This document shows positions 35,988 through 44,600 of a DNA stretch of 64,000 bases, piece after piece. The stretch is from CAYWMD01 sp964458575 (GTDB taxonomy: Bacteria > Verrucomicrobiota > Verrucomicrobiia > Limisphaerales > JADLHS01): assembly GCA_964458575.1 (NCBI GenBank), contig CAYWMD010000002.1, forward strand, positions 1 to 64,000. The letters are read 5' to 3'. A program made the position numbers and the translations under genes. The notes below the pieces were generated by a model. It was not told the origin of the DNA and ran no database searches. It worked only from the letters and a program-made list of their open reading frames with translations. The first letter of the stretch is position 1. Each line of letters begins with the position of its first letter.

Positions 35988-38324
35988 ATGAAAGCCCGGT
36001 TTTTCAAGAATGTCAGGTTTGGGCTGGCGCTTTCGGCCCTGCCCTTCGTTGGCGCCTGTAATCAGGCTTCCAACTCACCCCAATCCCTGATCACTGCCGC
36101 GCAGGCAGAACCATCACCCATCGTAGCCAGCAACGCTCCCGCTGCGCCCACCGCTCCGGAAACAGTATCCGTCGCCACAAACCCGGCTCTGCCCGCGCCC
36201 GAGGCCGGCAAAGCACCGCTCCCGCCCAACATCAAACCGTCCGCCCCGGTGGCGGAAGTGGCCAAGCTCGCCCAATCCGGCGTGGATGAGAGCGTTATGC
36301 TCACCTTCGTTGGCAACTCGACCAGTTTGTTTGGACTCGGTTCAGATGAAATCATTTATCTCAACGACCTTGGCGTGGCCAACAACGTCATCACCGCGAT
36401 GATCCAACACGATCAATCGTTGAAACAAACCTGGGCCGAAAACGCCAAAGCGCAAAATGCAATAGCGCAGGCGAACGCGGAAGCCACCCAGGCGGCCGCG
36501 CCAACCTACGTGAACCCGCCGCAACCCGAGCCCGAACCCGTGGCCGCCGGGGCGCCCGCTCCGGCGCAACCACCGGTGAATGTCACCTACAATTATTTCT
36601 ACGATTCCCTCTCGCCCTATGGCACCTGGGTGAGCGTTGACGGTTATGGAATGTGCTGGCAACCCACCGTGGTCGTTCGCAACAGCAGTTGGCGGCCGTA
36701 TTGTGATGGTGGCCGCTGGATGTACACCGACGCCGGCTGGTATTGGTATTCGGATTACACGTGGGGTTGGGCCCCGTTCCACTACGGGCGTTGGTTCAGC
36801 CATCCGACCTGGGGCTGGTGCTGGTATCCGGGCTACAACTGGGCACCCGCCTGGGTGTCCTGGCGCTACAACAGCAGCTATTGCGGTTGGGCGCCCCTGC
36901 CGCCCGCCGCGGTTTACACGACCGGGATCGGCTTTACATACTACGGCGGAAATGTCGGGGTGAGTTTTGGCTTCGGCCTCTCTTCGAGTTGCTACTCATT
37001 CGTCTCGTGGGGAAATTTTTGCAATTATCGGCCTTACAAACACTGCGTTCCGCCGGCGCAAGTCCAGCCGATTTATCAAAACACCACGGTGATCAACAAC
37101 TACATCAACGGCGACAATAACGTCGTCATCAATCGGGGTGTGCCGGTTGACCAGGCGCGCAAATACTCCCGTTCGGAGATCCATCAGGTCGCGGTTCGCG
37201 AGACGCCCGCCGCGCTCGGTTTCAATCGGCGGGGCGAACGGCTGGATCGCGAGGGCCGCACGCTTACGGTGAGTCGCCCGAATTTTCCGCCCTCCGGGAA
37301 CACTGCGGCCGTTTCGAGCCGCGAACTTCGCGATACCCGCGCCGCGCGTTTGCCTGTCGCAGGCGCGGGTGCGGCATCCCAACTCGAAGTCGCCCGCAAC
37401 CAGATGCGTCCCCGTGCCAGTGCCGAGTCGCGCGAGCGTGCCGCGCTGCCTGCCATGGCCTCGTCTAGGCCGACGGATGGCCGTGCTGCCGGTTCAACCA
37501 CACTCGCAACGGGCGGCGAAACACGCACGACCGCGCCGGTCGCGCGCCCGGCCTCGGCCAGTTTGGGCAATTCAACCAGAACTGAAACTCCCGGACGGAA
37601 CAACAACCGCACCACGACCACCGCACCGCTCGTTGTCAACGGCAACGACCGGGCAGGTTCGGCATCCACCGCTCCGGTGACCCAACGCAACTCGTCTCTC
37701 TCGCCGTCTGGCACACAGAAAGCAACCACTGGTTCGGTGATCGTGATTGGTCGGCGGGATACCGCCAACACCGATAGTCGGGCCAACTTCAACCAGAATC
37801 GGGTTTCGCCGACCCCGACCAGCCGGTCTGACTCCTCGGTCTCCTCCGTGCCACAGTCAGTGGAGTCGCCCGGTTACAGCCGTCCCTCTACGCCGACGTT
37901 ACGACAGACCACCCCAACCAGCCGGTCCTTTACGACGCCGACGCCTACGACCACGTCTCCGCGGATTCAATCCACCACGCCGACCTACAGCGCATCTCGC
38001 TCGTATGGCGCGCCTGCTACCACGACGACTCCGGCCCGCTCCACCCCGTTGTACAACACCCCACGCTCCACCCCGCCGTCTTCGGTGACGGTGATTCGGT
38101 CTTCGCCCACACCCACGCCGTCGTATACCGCACCGCGGTCTTCGCCCGCGCCCGTTGAATCACGCTCTCACAGCGCACCAGGCTCGTCGGTTTCGTCCAG
38201 TGCTCCACGATCCTCGCCGTCGTCGGCGCCTTCCGTCATCTCGGCCCCGTCGCGTTCGTCAAGCCCCTCGCCGGCACCGATGCGTTCCGACGGGGGACGT
38301 TCGGGGTCGTCGCGCAGGAACTAG
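35988..38324 (+). CDS. DUF6600-type lipoprotein with a long Ser/Thr/Pro/Arg-rich tail
   Basis: 778 residues. Lipoprotein signal with lipobox VGAC (Cys24). A Pro/Ala-rich linker is followed by a short helical region (about residues 85-150, SGVDESVMLTFVGNS) and then an aromatic-rich block at about 200-310 with SPYGTWVSVDGYGMCWQP, WGWAPFHYGRWF and WGWCWYPGYNWAPAWV, the repeated Trp-Gly-Trp/YGRW pattern of DUF6600 proteins. After an Asn-rich part, roughly residues 430-778 are low-complexity Ser, Thr, Pro and Arg. The role is unknown; location on the outer or inner membrane facing out is inferred. A terminator lies 43 bases downstream. Confidence 0.8.
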   Translation: MKARFFKNVRFGLALSALPFVGACNQASNSPQSLITAAQAEPSPIVASNAPAAPTAPETVSVATNPALPAPEAGKAPLPPNIKPSAPVAEVAKLAQSGVDESVMLTFVGNSTSLFGLGSDEIIYLNDLGVANNVITAMIQHDQSLKQTWAENAKAQNAIAQANAEATQAAAPTYVNPPQPEPEPVAAGAPAPAQPPVNVTYNYFYDSLSPYGTWVSVDGYGMCWQPTVVVRNSSWRPYCDGGRWMYTDAGWYWYSDYTWGWAPFHYGRWFSHPTWGWCWYPGYNWAPAWVSWRYNSSYCGWAPLPPAAVYTTGIGFTYYGGNVGVSFGFGLSSSCYSFVSWGNFCNYRPYKHCVPPAQVQPIYQNTTVINNYINGDNNVVINRGVPVDQARKYSRSEIHQVAVRETPAALGFNRRGERLDREGRTLTVSRPNFPPSGNTAAVSSRELRDTRAARLPVAGAGAASQLEVARNQMRPRASAESRERAALPAMASSRPTDGRAAGSTTLATGGETRTTAPVARPASASLGNSTRTETPGRNNNRTTTTAPLVVNGNDRAGSASTAPVTQRNSSLSPSGTQKATTGSVIVIGRRDTANTDSRANFNQNRVSPTPTSRSDSSVSSVPQSVESPGYSRPSTPTLRQTTPTSRSFTTPTPTTTSPRIQSTTPTYSASRSYGAPATTTTPARSTPLYNTPRSTPPSSVTVIRSSPTPTPSYTAPRSSPAPVESRSHSAPGSSVSSSAPRSSPSSAPSVISAPSRSSSPSPAPMRSDGGRSGSSRRN

Positions 38325-38366
38325 CACGATGTCTCTTGCATCGCGCCATGAATTGGCGCTGAAGAC

Positions 38367-38397
38367 AACGCCCGCTTTCGCTTCGGCGGGCGTTTTT
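38367..38397 (+). terminator. Rho-independent terminator after the DUF6600 gene
   Basis: Perfect 9-bp stem AACGCCCGC (38367-38375) with GCGGGCGTT (38386-38394), a 10-base loop, and a run of five T (38393-38397). It separates the lipoprotein gene from ruvC and argues that the ruvC start lies downstream of it. Confidence 0.85.
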
Positions 38398-38464
38398 GCT
38401 TTTGAAAACCGCGCGTGCTTGGCAAGCTGCCGCCGTGGGCATCACGCTTCAACAGTTCAAACAA

Positions 38465-39043
38465 ATGAAGGACCGCGTCAGTGGTCCGGTGTCCCACCCG
38501 GCGGTGCCGGTATTTGATTCGTCACTCAGTGACCGGAAAGCGCATCAGGTCATCCTGGGCGTGGACCCCTCATTGCGGGGCACCGGCTTTGGCGTGATCC
38601 GCCTCGGCAAACCGCATCCGCTGGCCGTGGCGCACGGGACGATTTCCTGCCCCGCCACCTGGCCGCATTCCCGTTGCTTGTTGCGCATCGCCGAGACGTT
38701 GCGCGACGTTCTGCGACTGCATCAACCCACCGTGTGTGTCGTCGAAGGACTTTTCTTCGCGCAAAACCTGCAAACGGCCATCGTCATGGGCGAAGCACGC
38801 GGCGCGGCAATGGTGGTGGCCGCGGAAGCCGGCCTGGACGTGTACGAAATCGCCACGCGCAAGGTGAAGCAGGCCATCGTTGGTTACGGCGCGGCGCAAA
38901 AAATTGCCGTGGCCAAAATGGTGCAGCGTTTGTTGGCCTTGCCCAAGCCGCCCGCACCCGATGCCGCCGACGCCCTGGCGTTGGCGCTGGCCCATGCACA
39001 GGAGCAAGGTCGTTACAGCCTCACGGCGCCGAAGCGGATCTAA
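38465..39043 (+). CDS. ruvC: Holliday junction endonuclease RuvC
   Basis: About 192 residues. Cuts Holliday junctions released by RuvAB. Catalytic acids are Asp34 in LGVDPSLRGTGFGV, Glu94 in VCVVEGLFFAQN, and Asp166/Asp169 in PDAADALALALAH; RKVKQAIVGYGAAQK is the family's DNA-binding loop. The frame is open from 38396 but that would start inside the terminator; ATG 38465 or GTG 38435 are the realistic starts, neither with a good ribosome site. The N-terminal ~28 residues before VILGVDPS are longer than usual. ruvA follows after a palindromic repeat. Confidence 0.92.
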   Translation: MKDRVSGPVSHPAVPVFDSSLSDRKAHQVILGVDPSLRGTGFGVIRLGKPHPLAVAHGTISCPATWPHSRCLLRIAETLRDVLRLHQPTVCVVEGLFFAQNLQTAIVMGEARGAAMVVAAEAGLDVYEIATRKVKQAIVGYGAAQKIAVAKMVQRLLALPKPPAPDAADALALALAHAQEQGRYSLTAPKRI

Positions 39044-39065
39044 CACAGGGGAAGTAGATGAAAAT

Positions 39066-39158
39066 ACTCAACATTCAACATTCAACCTCGAATGCCGAAG
39101 TAAGGGCGGCGGTGCGCTCCATCGAACGTTGGACGTTGAGTGTTGAATGTTGAATGTT
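39066..39158. repeat. Inverted repeat, family C (ATTCAAC heptamers)
   Basis: The left arm 39066-39086 is ACTCAAC-ATTCAAC-ATTCAAC and the right arm 39135-39158 contains the complement GTTGAATGTTGAATGTT. It fills the gap between ruvC and ruvA and ends 15 bases before the ruvA ATG. Related to 14197-14284. Confidence 0.9.
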
Positions 39159-39173
39159 CGCGCTTTTCCGAAA

Positions 39174-39779
39174 ATGATTACTTTCCTCCACGGCAAACTC
39201 ATCGAGGCCCTGCCCACCCAGGTCGTGGTGGACGTGAATGGCGTCGGCTACGAAGTGCTCATCCCGCTGTCGTCCTTCGACAAGCTGCCGCAGCCCGGCA
39301 GCGACGTGAAACTGCTCACGCAGCTCATCGTGCGCGAGGATGCGCATGTGCTTTACGGTTTTGCGACCCTGGCGGAGCGCGATTTGTTTCGCCTGCTGGT
39401 CAACAGCGTCAGCGGTATCGGTCCCAAGACCGCGCTGAACGTTTTAAGCGGCATGAATCCCGTCGCGTTCCGCGGGGCCGTGGCCAACGGCGACGTGAAG
39501 GCGCTTTCCCAAATCTCCGGCGTCGGGAAGAAGACCGCCGAACGCATTGTCGTCGAACTCCGCGACAAGATCGGCGCGGCGGGCGCGTGGGAGGCTTCGA
39601 GCGCGCAGCGCGCCTTGTCACCCGCGGATCAGAAAATCAACGACGCGGTGCTCGCGCTCATGGCGCTGGGGTTCAAGCAAATCGAGGCGCACGATGCCGT
39701 GCGTGCCGCCCAGGCCATGCTTGGCCCGCAAACCTCGGTCGAGGACCTCGTGCGCGCGGCCTTAAAGAAAGGCGCATGA
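39174..39779 (+). CDS. ruvA: Holliday junction DNA helicase subunit RuvA
   Basis: About 201 residues. Tetramer that binds Holliday junctions and loads the RuvB motor. Domain I begins MITFLHGKLIEALPTQVVVDVNGVGYEV; two helix-hairpin-helix motifs are VSGIGPKTALNVLSG and ISGVGKKTAERIVVELRDK; domain III ends the chain (ALMALGFKQIEAHDAV). The ATG at 39174 restores the usual N-terminus; nine further codons upstream lie in the palindromic repeat and are not expected to be translated. The stop overlaps the next gene's ATG by four bases. Confidence 0.96.
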   Translation: MITFLHGKLIEALPTQVVVDVNGVGYEVLIPLSSFDKLPQPGSDVKLLTQLIVREDAHVLYGFATLAERDLFRLLVNSVSGIGPKTALNVLSGMNPVAFRGAVANGDVKALSQISGVGKKTAERIVVELRDKIGAAGAWEASSAQRALSPADQKINDAVLALMALGFKQIEAHDAVRAAQAMLGPQTSVEDLVRAALKKGA

Positions 39780-40507
39780 TGGCGGGAGAAACTCCAGTAG
39801 CCGGCGCCCAGAGCCAGGAACCGGACTCAACACGTCGAACCACCGCGAAGTCGGGCGTGGTTGTGCCCCATGCGCCCAAGTGGTATCAGCGGGTCGGGGC
39901 GTGGGTGGTTTTTGTGCTCGTACGCGCCGTGGCACGGACGATTCGCTACACCTGGCACGACCACTCGGGCTTTGCGGCGGACCAGGCGATCTATTGCGTG
40001 TGGCACAATCGTCTCGCGCTTTGCTTGAAGGCCTACTCGGCGTATGCCCGACCGCGCGCCAAGACGCGCGGGCTGGCCGCCATCGTCAGCGCGAGCCGGG
40101 ACGGAGCGTTTTTGGCCAGCGTTTTGAAATGCTTTGGCGTGCAACCGGTGCGCGGCTCCTCCTCACGGCGGGGTGCCCAGGCCATGCTGGAACTCGCGAG
40201 CTGGGCCGAGCGCGGCTATGACCTGGCCATCACACCCGACGGTCCGCGCGGTCCGTGTTACGTCGTGCAGGACGGCGCGATGATGCTGGCGCAAATGACC
40301 GGCCTGCCCATCATTCCCGCGTCGTATTCGCTGAACTGGAAGCTGCGGGCTAAAAGTTGGGATCGTTTCATTGTGCCGCTGCCGTTCGCGCGTTGCGAAA
40401 TGGTCATTGGCAAACCGGTTCACGTTCCGCGCGAGGCGACCGATGCCGAACGCGACGCGCTGCGGCTGCAACTTGAAGCTGAAATGCGCGCCATCTCGCG
40501 GGATTGA
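39776..40507 (+). CDS. DUF374-type lysophospholipid acyltransferase-like protein
   Basis: About 243 residues. A hydrophobic segment (VGAWVVFVLVRAVARTI) is followed by AIYCVWHNRLALCLKAY, then SASRDGAFLASVLKCFGVQPVRGSS and LAITPDGPRGPCYVVQDGAMMLA, the motif set of the DUF374 branch of glycerol-phosphate/lipid-A-type acyltransferases, and ends with MVIGKPVHVP. Probably transfers an acyl chain to a lipid at the inner membrane. The ATG overlaps the ruvA stop (ATGA), so translation is coupled to ruvA. Confidence 0.88.
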   Translation: MMAGETPVAGAQSQEPDSTRRTTAKSGVVVPHAPKWYQRVGAWVVFVLVRAVARTIRYTWHDHSGFAADQAIYCVWHNRLALCLKAYSAYARPRAKTRGLAAIVSASRDGAFLASVLKCFGVQPVRGSSSRRGAQAMLELASWAERGYDLAITPDGPRGPCYVVQDGAMMLAQMTGLPIIPASYSLNWKLRAKSWDRFIVPLPFARCEMVIGKPVHVPREATDAERDALRLQLEAEMRAISRD

Positions 40508-40511
40508 AGCG

Positions 40512-40585
40512 CGTTGGAGTCCAAGCTTTAGCTTGTCCAGCGAAGGCATGAGGAGTCGAGGCAAGCTGAAGCTTGAACTCCAACG
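40512..40585. repeat. Inverted repeat, family D (GTTGGAGTCCAAGCTT)
   Basis: Left arm 40512-40535 and right arm 40562-40585 are reverse complements over 24 bases with two mismatches. It lies directly after the acyltransferase stop. A second copy is at 44008-44077. Confidence 0.92.
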
Positions 40586-40608
40586 TCGCGCAACTTGACT
40601 CTCATCTC

Positions 40609-40629
40609 TCAACCCTCAACCCTCAACCC
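40609..40629 (+). repeat. Three perfect TCAACCC heptamers in the priA leader
   Basis: Three tandem TCAACCC units end four bases before the priA ATG at 40633, so they occupy the position where a ribosome site would normally stand. Copy-number change could shift or alter initiation, which is inference. Confidence 0.85.
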
Positions 40630-40632
40630 CGC

Positions 40633-43041
40633 ATGATCGCCCGCGTCAGCCTCGAAATCGCGCTCCGCAAGGAGTTCGATTATTTCATTCCGCCGGAACT
40701 GGCGGCGCAGGTGGATGTGGGCAGCCGCGTGCAGGTGCCGTTCGGTCCGCGGAAAGTGCTCGGTTGCGTGACAGCGATCGCCGAGGAGTCGGCCCACGCC
40801 CGGCTTAAACCCATCCTCAAAGTCATTGGCGCGCAAACCCTGGTTACGCCCAAGGTCCTGAAGCTGGCCCGCTGGATCGCCGACTACTACTGCTGCGCGC
40901 CCGAGGTGGCCTTGAAGAGCGTGCTGCCGGAGGCCGTGCGACGCGAGAAATCCGGCTGGCGCGAGCAGTTGTTTGTCCGCGCGCTGCCGGTGACGGGTGA
41001 ATTTCCCAAGTTGCCCAAACGCCAGCAGGAAGTTTGGAACCTCGTGGAGGAACGCCGTGAGTTGCCCTTGACCGAACTGCTCGAACTGGCCGAGACCACC
41101 GCGGCCACGGTGCGCAAGCTGGAGGATCGCGGCTTGGTGGAAGTCGCGCCGCAGATTTCCGAACGCGACCCTTACGCGCGCGAACACATTCTGCCGAGCC
41201 AGCCGTTGCCGCTCAACCCGGCGCAATCAAAGTCACTGACGGCGATTACGGCTGCGATGGAAAGTGCCCAGGAGAAAAGGGGAAACGGGGAAAAGGGGAA
41301 AAGGGAACAAGAACCGACGACACACGGGGTCTCCTCAACTCCTCTTCCCCATTTCCCCTCTGCCACCTTCCTCCTCCACGGCGTTACCGGCTCGGGCAAA
41401 ACGGAGATTTACCTGCAAGCCATCGCCTACGCACTCGAACAGGGCAAGGGTGCGATTGTACTCGTACCAGAGATTTCACTCACCCCCCAGACCGTCGAGC
41501 GCTTCAAGGCGCGGTTCAGTTCCGGCAAGTTGCAAACCCTTGTCGCCGTGCTCCACTCGCACCTGTCCGCCGGCGAGCGCCACGATGAGTGGCACAAGAT
41601 TCGCCAGGGACGCGCCCGCATTGTCATCGGCGCGCGGTCGGCGATCTTTGCGCCGGTCGAACCGCTTGGGCTCATCATCGTGGACGAAGAGCACGAGCAC
41701 ACTTACAAACAGGAAGAAGCGCCACGCTACAACGCCCGCGACGTGGCCATCATGCGCGGCCAGATGGAAGGCGCGGTGGTTGTGCTGGGTTCGGCCACGC
41801 CATCGTTGGAGAGCTACTACAATTGCAAAAAGGGCAAATACACGCTGCTCGAACTGCCCGAACGGGTGGACAACCAGAAAATGCCGCGCGTCCGCGTGGT
41901 GGACATGCGCCAGACGGCGCGCGTCGGCAAAGGGCCGCCGATTTTTTCGCCGCAACTCAAGGAGGCCATCACGCAACGGCTCGAACGCGGCGAGCAGACG
42001 ATTCTATTTTTGAATCGGCGCGGCTATTCGACTGCGTTGGAATGCACGCGCTGCGGTTACGTGGCTGAATGTCCGAATTGCAGCCTCGCGCTTACCTATC
42101 ATCGCGCGGATGAATGTCTGCGCTGCCATCTGTGCGGTTACAACGAGGCCGTGCCTGCCGCCTGCCCGAAGTGCAAAGACCCTTCCATCCGCTACCTCGG
42201 CCTCGGCACGCAAAAGGTCGAGGACGTGCTTGGCAAGTTGTTTCCACAGGCCCGCGTGAAGCGCATGGATGCCGACGTGATGAAGCGCAAGGAAGACTAT
42301 CGCAAAGTCCTCGGTGATTTTCGCACAGCTAAAATAGACATCCTCATCGGCACACAAATGATCGCCAAGGGACTGCACTTTCCGAATGTGACGCTGGTGG
42401 GAATCATTTTTGCCGACATGGCGCTGCATCTGCCGGATTTCCGCGCGGGCGAACGGACGTTTCAATTGCTCACCCAGGTCGCCGGGCGCGCCGGGCGCGG
42501 CGACGTGGAGGGCGAGGTGTTCGTGCAAGCCTACACGCCGTTTCACCCGGCGATTCAATTCGCGCGCCGCCACGACTTCGTGGGTTTTTACGAACAAGAA
42601 ATCGAATTTCGCGAGCAGTTGAAATATCCGCCCGCCAGTCGCCTGGCGATGCTGACGTTGCGCGGACACAATGAAGACAAGGTGAAGTTTTCAGCGGAGC
42701 ACGTGCGGCGGGAATTGGACAGGCTGGTCATGGGAAAGGGAGCGGAGGAGAAAAGGGGCAAAAGAGAAAAGGAAAACCATGCGGTGGAGAAAGCGCCTTC
42801 CTCTCTGCCCCTTTTCCCCTCTGCCCCTCTGCCTGCCGGCGTCCCCTTTCGTGATTTAATCATCGCCGGCCCCGCTCCCGCGCCGCTGCTGCGCATGGAA
42901 AGCTATTACCGTTACCAAATCATGCTGCGCACACGCGCGATGAGCAAACTGAGCCAGTCGTTGGCCAAGCTCATCGCCGGGCTCGCTTTGCCGGAGGATG
43001 TGACGCTGACGGTGGACATTGATCCGGCGAGTTTGGGTTGA
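40633..43041 (+). CDS. priA: Primosomal helicase PriA with two repeat-derived insertions
   Basis: About 802 residues. Restarts stalled replication forks. The start MIARVSLEIALRKEFDYFIP is the DNA-binding domain. Walker A is LLHGVTGSGKTEIYLQ (about 248-262), the DEEH box IIVDEEHEHTYKQEE (about 350), the zinc-binding Cys pairs lie at about 473-514 (CTRCGYVAECPNC, then CLRCHLCG and CPKCKD), and LGLGTQKVEDVL with GTQMIAKGLHFPNV complete the helicase. Two lysine/glutamate/proline-rich stretches do not fit the family: about residues 212-246, just before Walker A, and about 701-734, before the LIIAGPAPAPLLRMES end segment. Both coincide with inverted repeats in the DNA. The reading frame is open throughout and core motifs are intact. 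Confidence 0.96.
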   Translation: MIARVSLEIALRKEFDYFIPPELAAQVDVGSRVQVPFGPRKVLGCVTAIAEESAHARLKPILKVIGAQTLVTPKVLKLARWIADYYCCAPEVALKSVLPEAVRREKSGWREQLFVRALPVTGEFPKLPKRQQEVWNLVEERRELPLTELLELAETTAATVRKLEDRGLVEVAPQISERDPYAREHILPSQPLPLNPAQSKSLTAITAAMESAQEKRGNGEKGKREQEPTTHGVSSTPLPHFPSATFLLHGVTGSGKTEIYLQAIAYALEQGKGAIVLVPEISLTPQTVERFKARFSSGKLQTLVAVLHSHLSAGERHDEWHKIRQGRARIVIGARSAIFAPVEPLGLIIVDEEHEHTYKQEEAPRYNARDVAIMRGQMEGAVVVLGSATPSLESYYNCKKGKYTLLELPERVDNQKMPRVRVVDMRQTARVGKGPPIFSPQLKEAITQRLERGEQTILFLNRRGYSTALECTRCGYVAECPNCSLALTYHRADECLRCHLCGYNEAVPAACPKCKDPSIRYLGLGTQKVEDVLGKLFPQARVKRMDADVMKRKEDYRKVLGDFRTAKIDILIGTQMIAKGLHFPNVTLVGIIFADMALHLPDFRAGERTFQLLTQVAGRAGRGDVEGEVFVQAYTPFHPAIQFARRHDFVGFYEQEIEFREQLKYPPASRLAMLTLRGHNEDKVKFSAEHVRRELDRLVMGKGAEEKRGKREKENHAVEKAPSSLPLFPSAPLPAGVPFRDLIIAGPAPAPLLRMESYYRYQIMLRTRAMSKLSQSLAKLIAGLALPEDVTLTVDIDPASLG
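41270..41366. repeat. In-frame inverted repeat inside priA, family H, copy 1
   Basis: The left part is runs of GGGGAAAA/GGGGAAAC (8-bp period) and the right part CTTCCCCATTTCCCCTCTGCC, which is the approximate reverse complement. It codes for a charged linker just before the helicase Walker A motif. Same family as 42733-42834. Confidence 0.85.
42733..42834. repeat. In-frame inverted repeat inside priA, family H, copy 2
   Basis: A left purine-rich arm (GGAGAAAAGGGGCAAAAG core, about 42745-42762) pairs with the right arm CCTTCCTCTCTGCCCCTTTT and following bases (about 42795-42834). It codes for about 34 residues near the C-terminal domain of PriA, of the same charged then Pro/Leu-rich make-up as copy 1. 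Confidence 0.85.
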
Positions 43042-43047
43042 GCGATA

Positions 43048-43968
43048 TCATTCCTTTACCGCCGCCGCCTTCAAGATTTCCGCCACCAGTTCCTCGGGCT
43101 TCCATTTGTTTTCGCGCAGGTTGGCTTGCACGCGCCCGTGGGCGTCCACCACAACGGTCCGCAGATTGTGGCTGATGCCGTCGCCCGATTCTTCGCGCGA
43201 GAATTGCAGGCCGAATTGCTCGGTGATGGCGGTCACGTCAATCAGTTCGCCGGTCAGAAAACTCCAGCGGCGCGGGTCGTAATGATACCGTTCGGCGAAG
43301 GCCTTGAGCCGCGGCGGCGTGTCCCAATCGGGATCGAAGGAGATCGTCAGCAGATGCCAGTTCGTCGGCGCATTCGGCATCGCCAGCAGTTGTTTCTGAA
43401 CCTTCTCAAAGTTGCCGGCCATGAGCGGACAGAAGGTGGGGTAGGGACAGCGCGTGAAAATAAACGAGATGGCCAGCGCCTGGCCGCGGAACTGGCTCAG
43501 GCTCACCGCCTGGCCCAGTTGGTTGGTGAAATGATATTCGGGTAGCGGATCGCCAATGTTCAACGGGTCCACGTCGCGCACGAAACGAAACGGGCCGCGC
43601 GTCGGCAGTGTATTGGTCCGGGTGGCATTCAGGCGTTTGATCTGATCAATCCAACCATCGGTATCCGTCACGGTCATCCGGAATGAAACCGTGTCCCCGG
43701 CCTCCAGTCCGGCCAGTTCATTCGTGTCGCGGACATCGAACGGCATTGTCATCGCCGCCATGTATCCAGCGATTTCCTCATGCTTGATGCGGACGACCTT
43801 TTCCTCCGGTTTCAGTTCGATCACCGTGCCTTTGACCTGGAAGACCTGCTGGGTGGGTTGCGTGGACACTTCGGGCGGCGTTGAACGTGGCGTGTCCGGA
43901 GATTTCCTTCCGCACGACGATGCAACCAACGCCAATCCGATTCCAAGAAGCAAGAAACCACTGCGCAT
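43048..43968 (-). CDS. Sco-family copper chaperone lipoprotein fused to a CusF-like domain
   Basis: About 306 residues. Lipoprotein signal with LVASSC (Cys19). Residues about 44-112 form a CusF-type copper-binding domain: VKGTVIELKPEEK, HEEIAGYMAAMTMPF with His63 and Met70/Met73/Met75, and the WIDQI end. Residues about 130-300 are a Sco1/SenC thioredoxin-like domain that helps insert copper into cytochrome c oxidase. The copper-binding cysteines are spaced C-x5-C (Cys174 and Cys180 in FTRCPYPTFCPLM) rather than the common C-x3-C; the late ligand is probably His267 in ISHNLRT. The stop lies 6 bases from the end of priA on the other strand. The ATG at 43968 gives the lipoprotein signal. Confidence 0.88.
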   Translation of the reverse strand: MRSGFLLLGIGLALVASSCGRKSPDTPRSTPPEVSTQPTQQVFQVKGTVIELKPEEKVVRIKHEEIAGYMAAMTMPFDVRDTNELAGLEAGDTVSFRMTVTDTDGWIDQIKRLNATRTNTLPTRGPFRFVRDVDPLNIGDPLPEYHFTNQLGQAVSLSQFRGQALAISFIFTRCPYPTFCPLMAGNFEKVQKQLLAMPNAPTNWHLLTISFDPDWDTPPRLKAFAERYHYDPRRWSFLTGELIDVTAITEQFGLQFSREESGDGISHNLRTVVVDAHGRVQANLRENKWKPEELVAEILKAAAVKE

Positions 43969-44007
43969 GCGGCAATGGTGTTTCAATTCCGTGCTTCGGG
44001 CAAGTTT

Positions 44008-44077
44008 GTTGGAGTTCACGCTTCAGCGTGTTCCCGTCTTCACGTAGTCGTTCACGAACTGAAGCTTGGACTCCAAC
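44008..44077. repeat. Inverted repeat, family D
   Basis: Left arm GTTGGAGTTCACGCTTCAGC at 44008-44027 and right arm AACTGAAGCTTGGACTCCAA ending at 44077 are near reverse complements. It lies in the divergent gap between the Sco lipoprotein and the MntR-like regulator. Related to 40512-40585. Confidence 0.85.
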
Positions 44078-44119
44078 CCGGCTTGCGTCCGCCGCAAAAC
44101 CGTGTTTAATCCCGGCGTC

Positions 44120-44563
44120 ATGCCGCCGACCCAGCACGCATCGCCCAGTCAGAGCGCCGAGGATTATCTCGAACGCATCCACGAGTTGATTGAGCGCAAG
44201 GGCTACGCGCGCGTGGTGGACATTGCGGCGTCGCTCAAGGTGCGGCAGGCGTCCGTGACGAACATGGTCAAGAAGCTCGGCCAGGCCGGCTACGTGAAAT
44301 ACGAGCGGTATCGCGGACTGATTTTGACCGACAAAGGCCGCGCCGTGGCGCACCGCATCCAGAGCCGGCACGAGACGCTTTCCCGGTTCTTTTCGTTGTT
44401 CGATCTGGATGCCGAATCGCAGCGGGCGGACATCGAAGGCATCGAACATCATCTTAGTCCGGCCACGTTGGCAATGCTGGCGGATTTGGCTCAGTTCTTC
44501 GAAGCCAACCCCGACGCCCTGCGCGCCTTTCAACGTTCGCGCAAGCAGGGCGGTCGCAAGTAA
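44120..44563 (+). CDS. mntR: MntR-like metal-dependent transcriptional regulator (DtxR family)
   Basis: About 147 residues. Winged-helix N-terminus (YLERIHELIERKGYARVV, then SLKVRQASVTNMVKKL) and dimer/metal domain. All six residues that bind manganese in Bacillus subtilis MntR (Asp8, Glu11, His77, Glu99, Glu102, His103) line up here at a constant offset of seven: Asp15, Glu18, His84, Glu106, Glu109 and His110. That supports Mn-type specificity over DtxR, which has Met at the first place. It represses manganese uptake when metal-bound; no transporter gene is nearby, so it acts elsewhere or on genes outside the window. Confidence 0.9.
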   Translation: MPPTQHASPSQSAEDYLERIHELIERKGYARVVDIAASLKVRQASVTNMVKKLGQAGYVKYERYRGLILTDKGRAVAHRIQSRHETLSRFFSLFDLDAESQRADIEGIEHHLSPATLAMLADLAQFFEANPDALRAFQRSRKQGGRK

Positions 44564-44600
44564 CGCCAGTTCCGGTTACTAATCACCGGTTCAACAACCA

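Noticed and set aside
36590..38324. Possible horizontally acquired or mis-assembled region because of the extreme aromatic and low-complexity parts
   Set aside because: The frame is continuous, starts with a good lipoprotein signal and ends at a proper terminator; DUF6600-type proteins are known to have this make-up.
39066..39158. CRISPR-like array from the ATTCAAC repeats
   Set aside because: Units are 7 bases in tandem without spacers and arranged as a palindrome; no cas genes are present.
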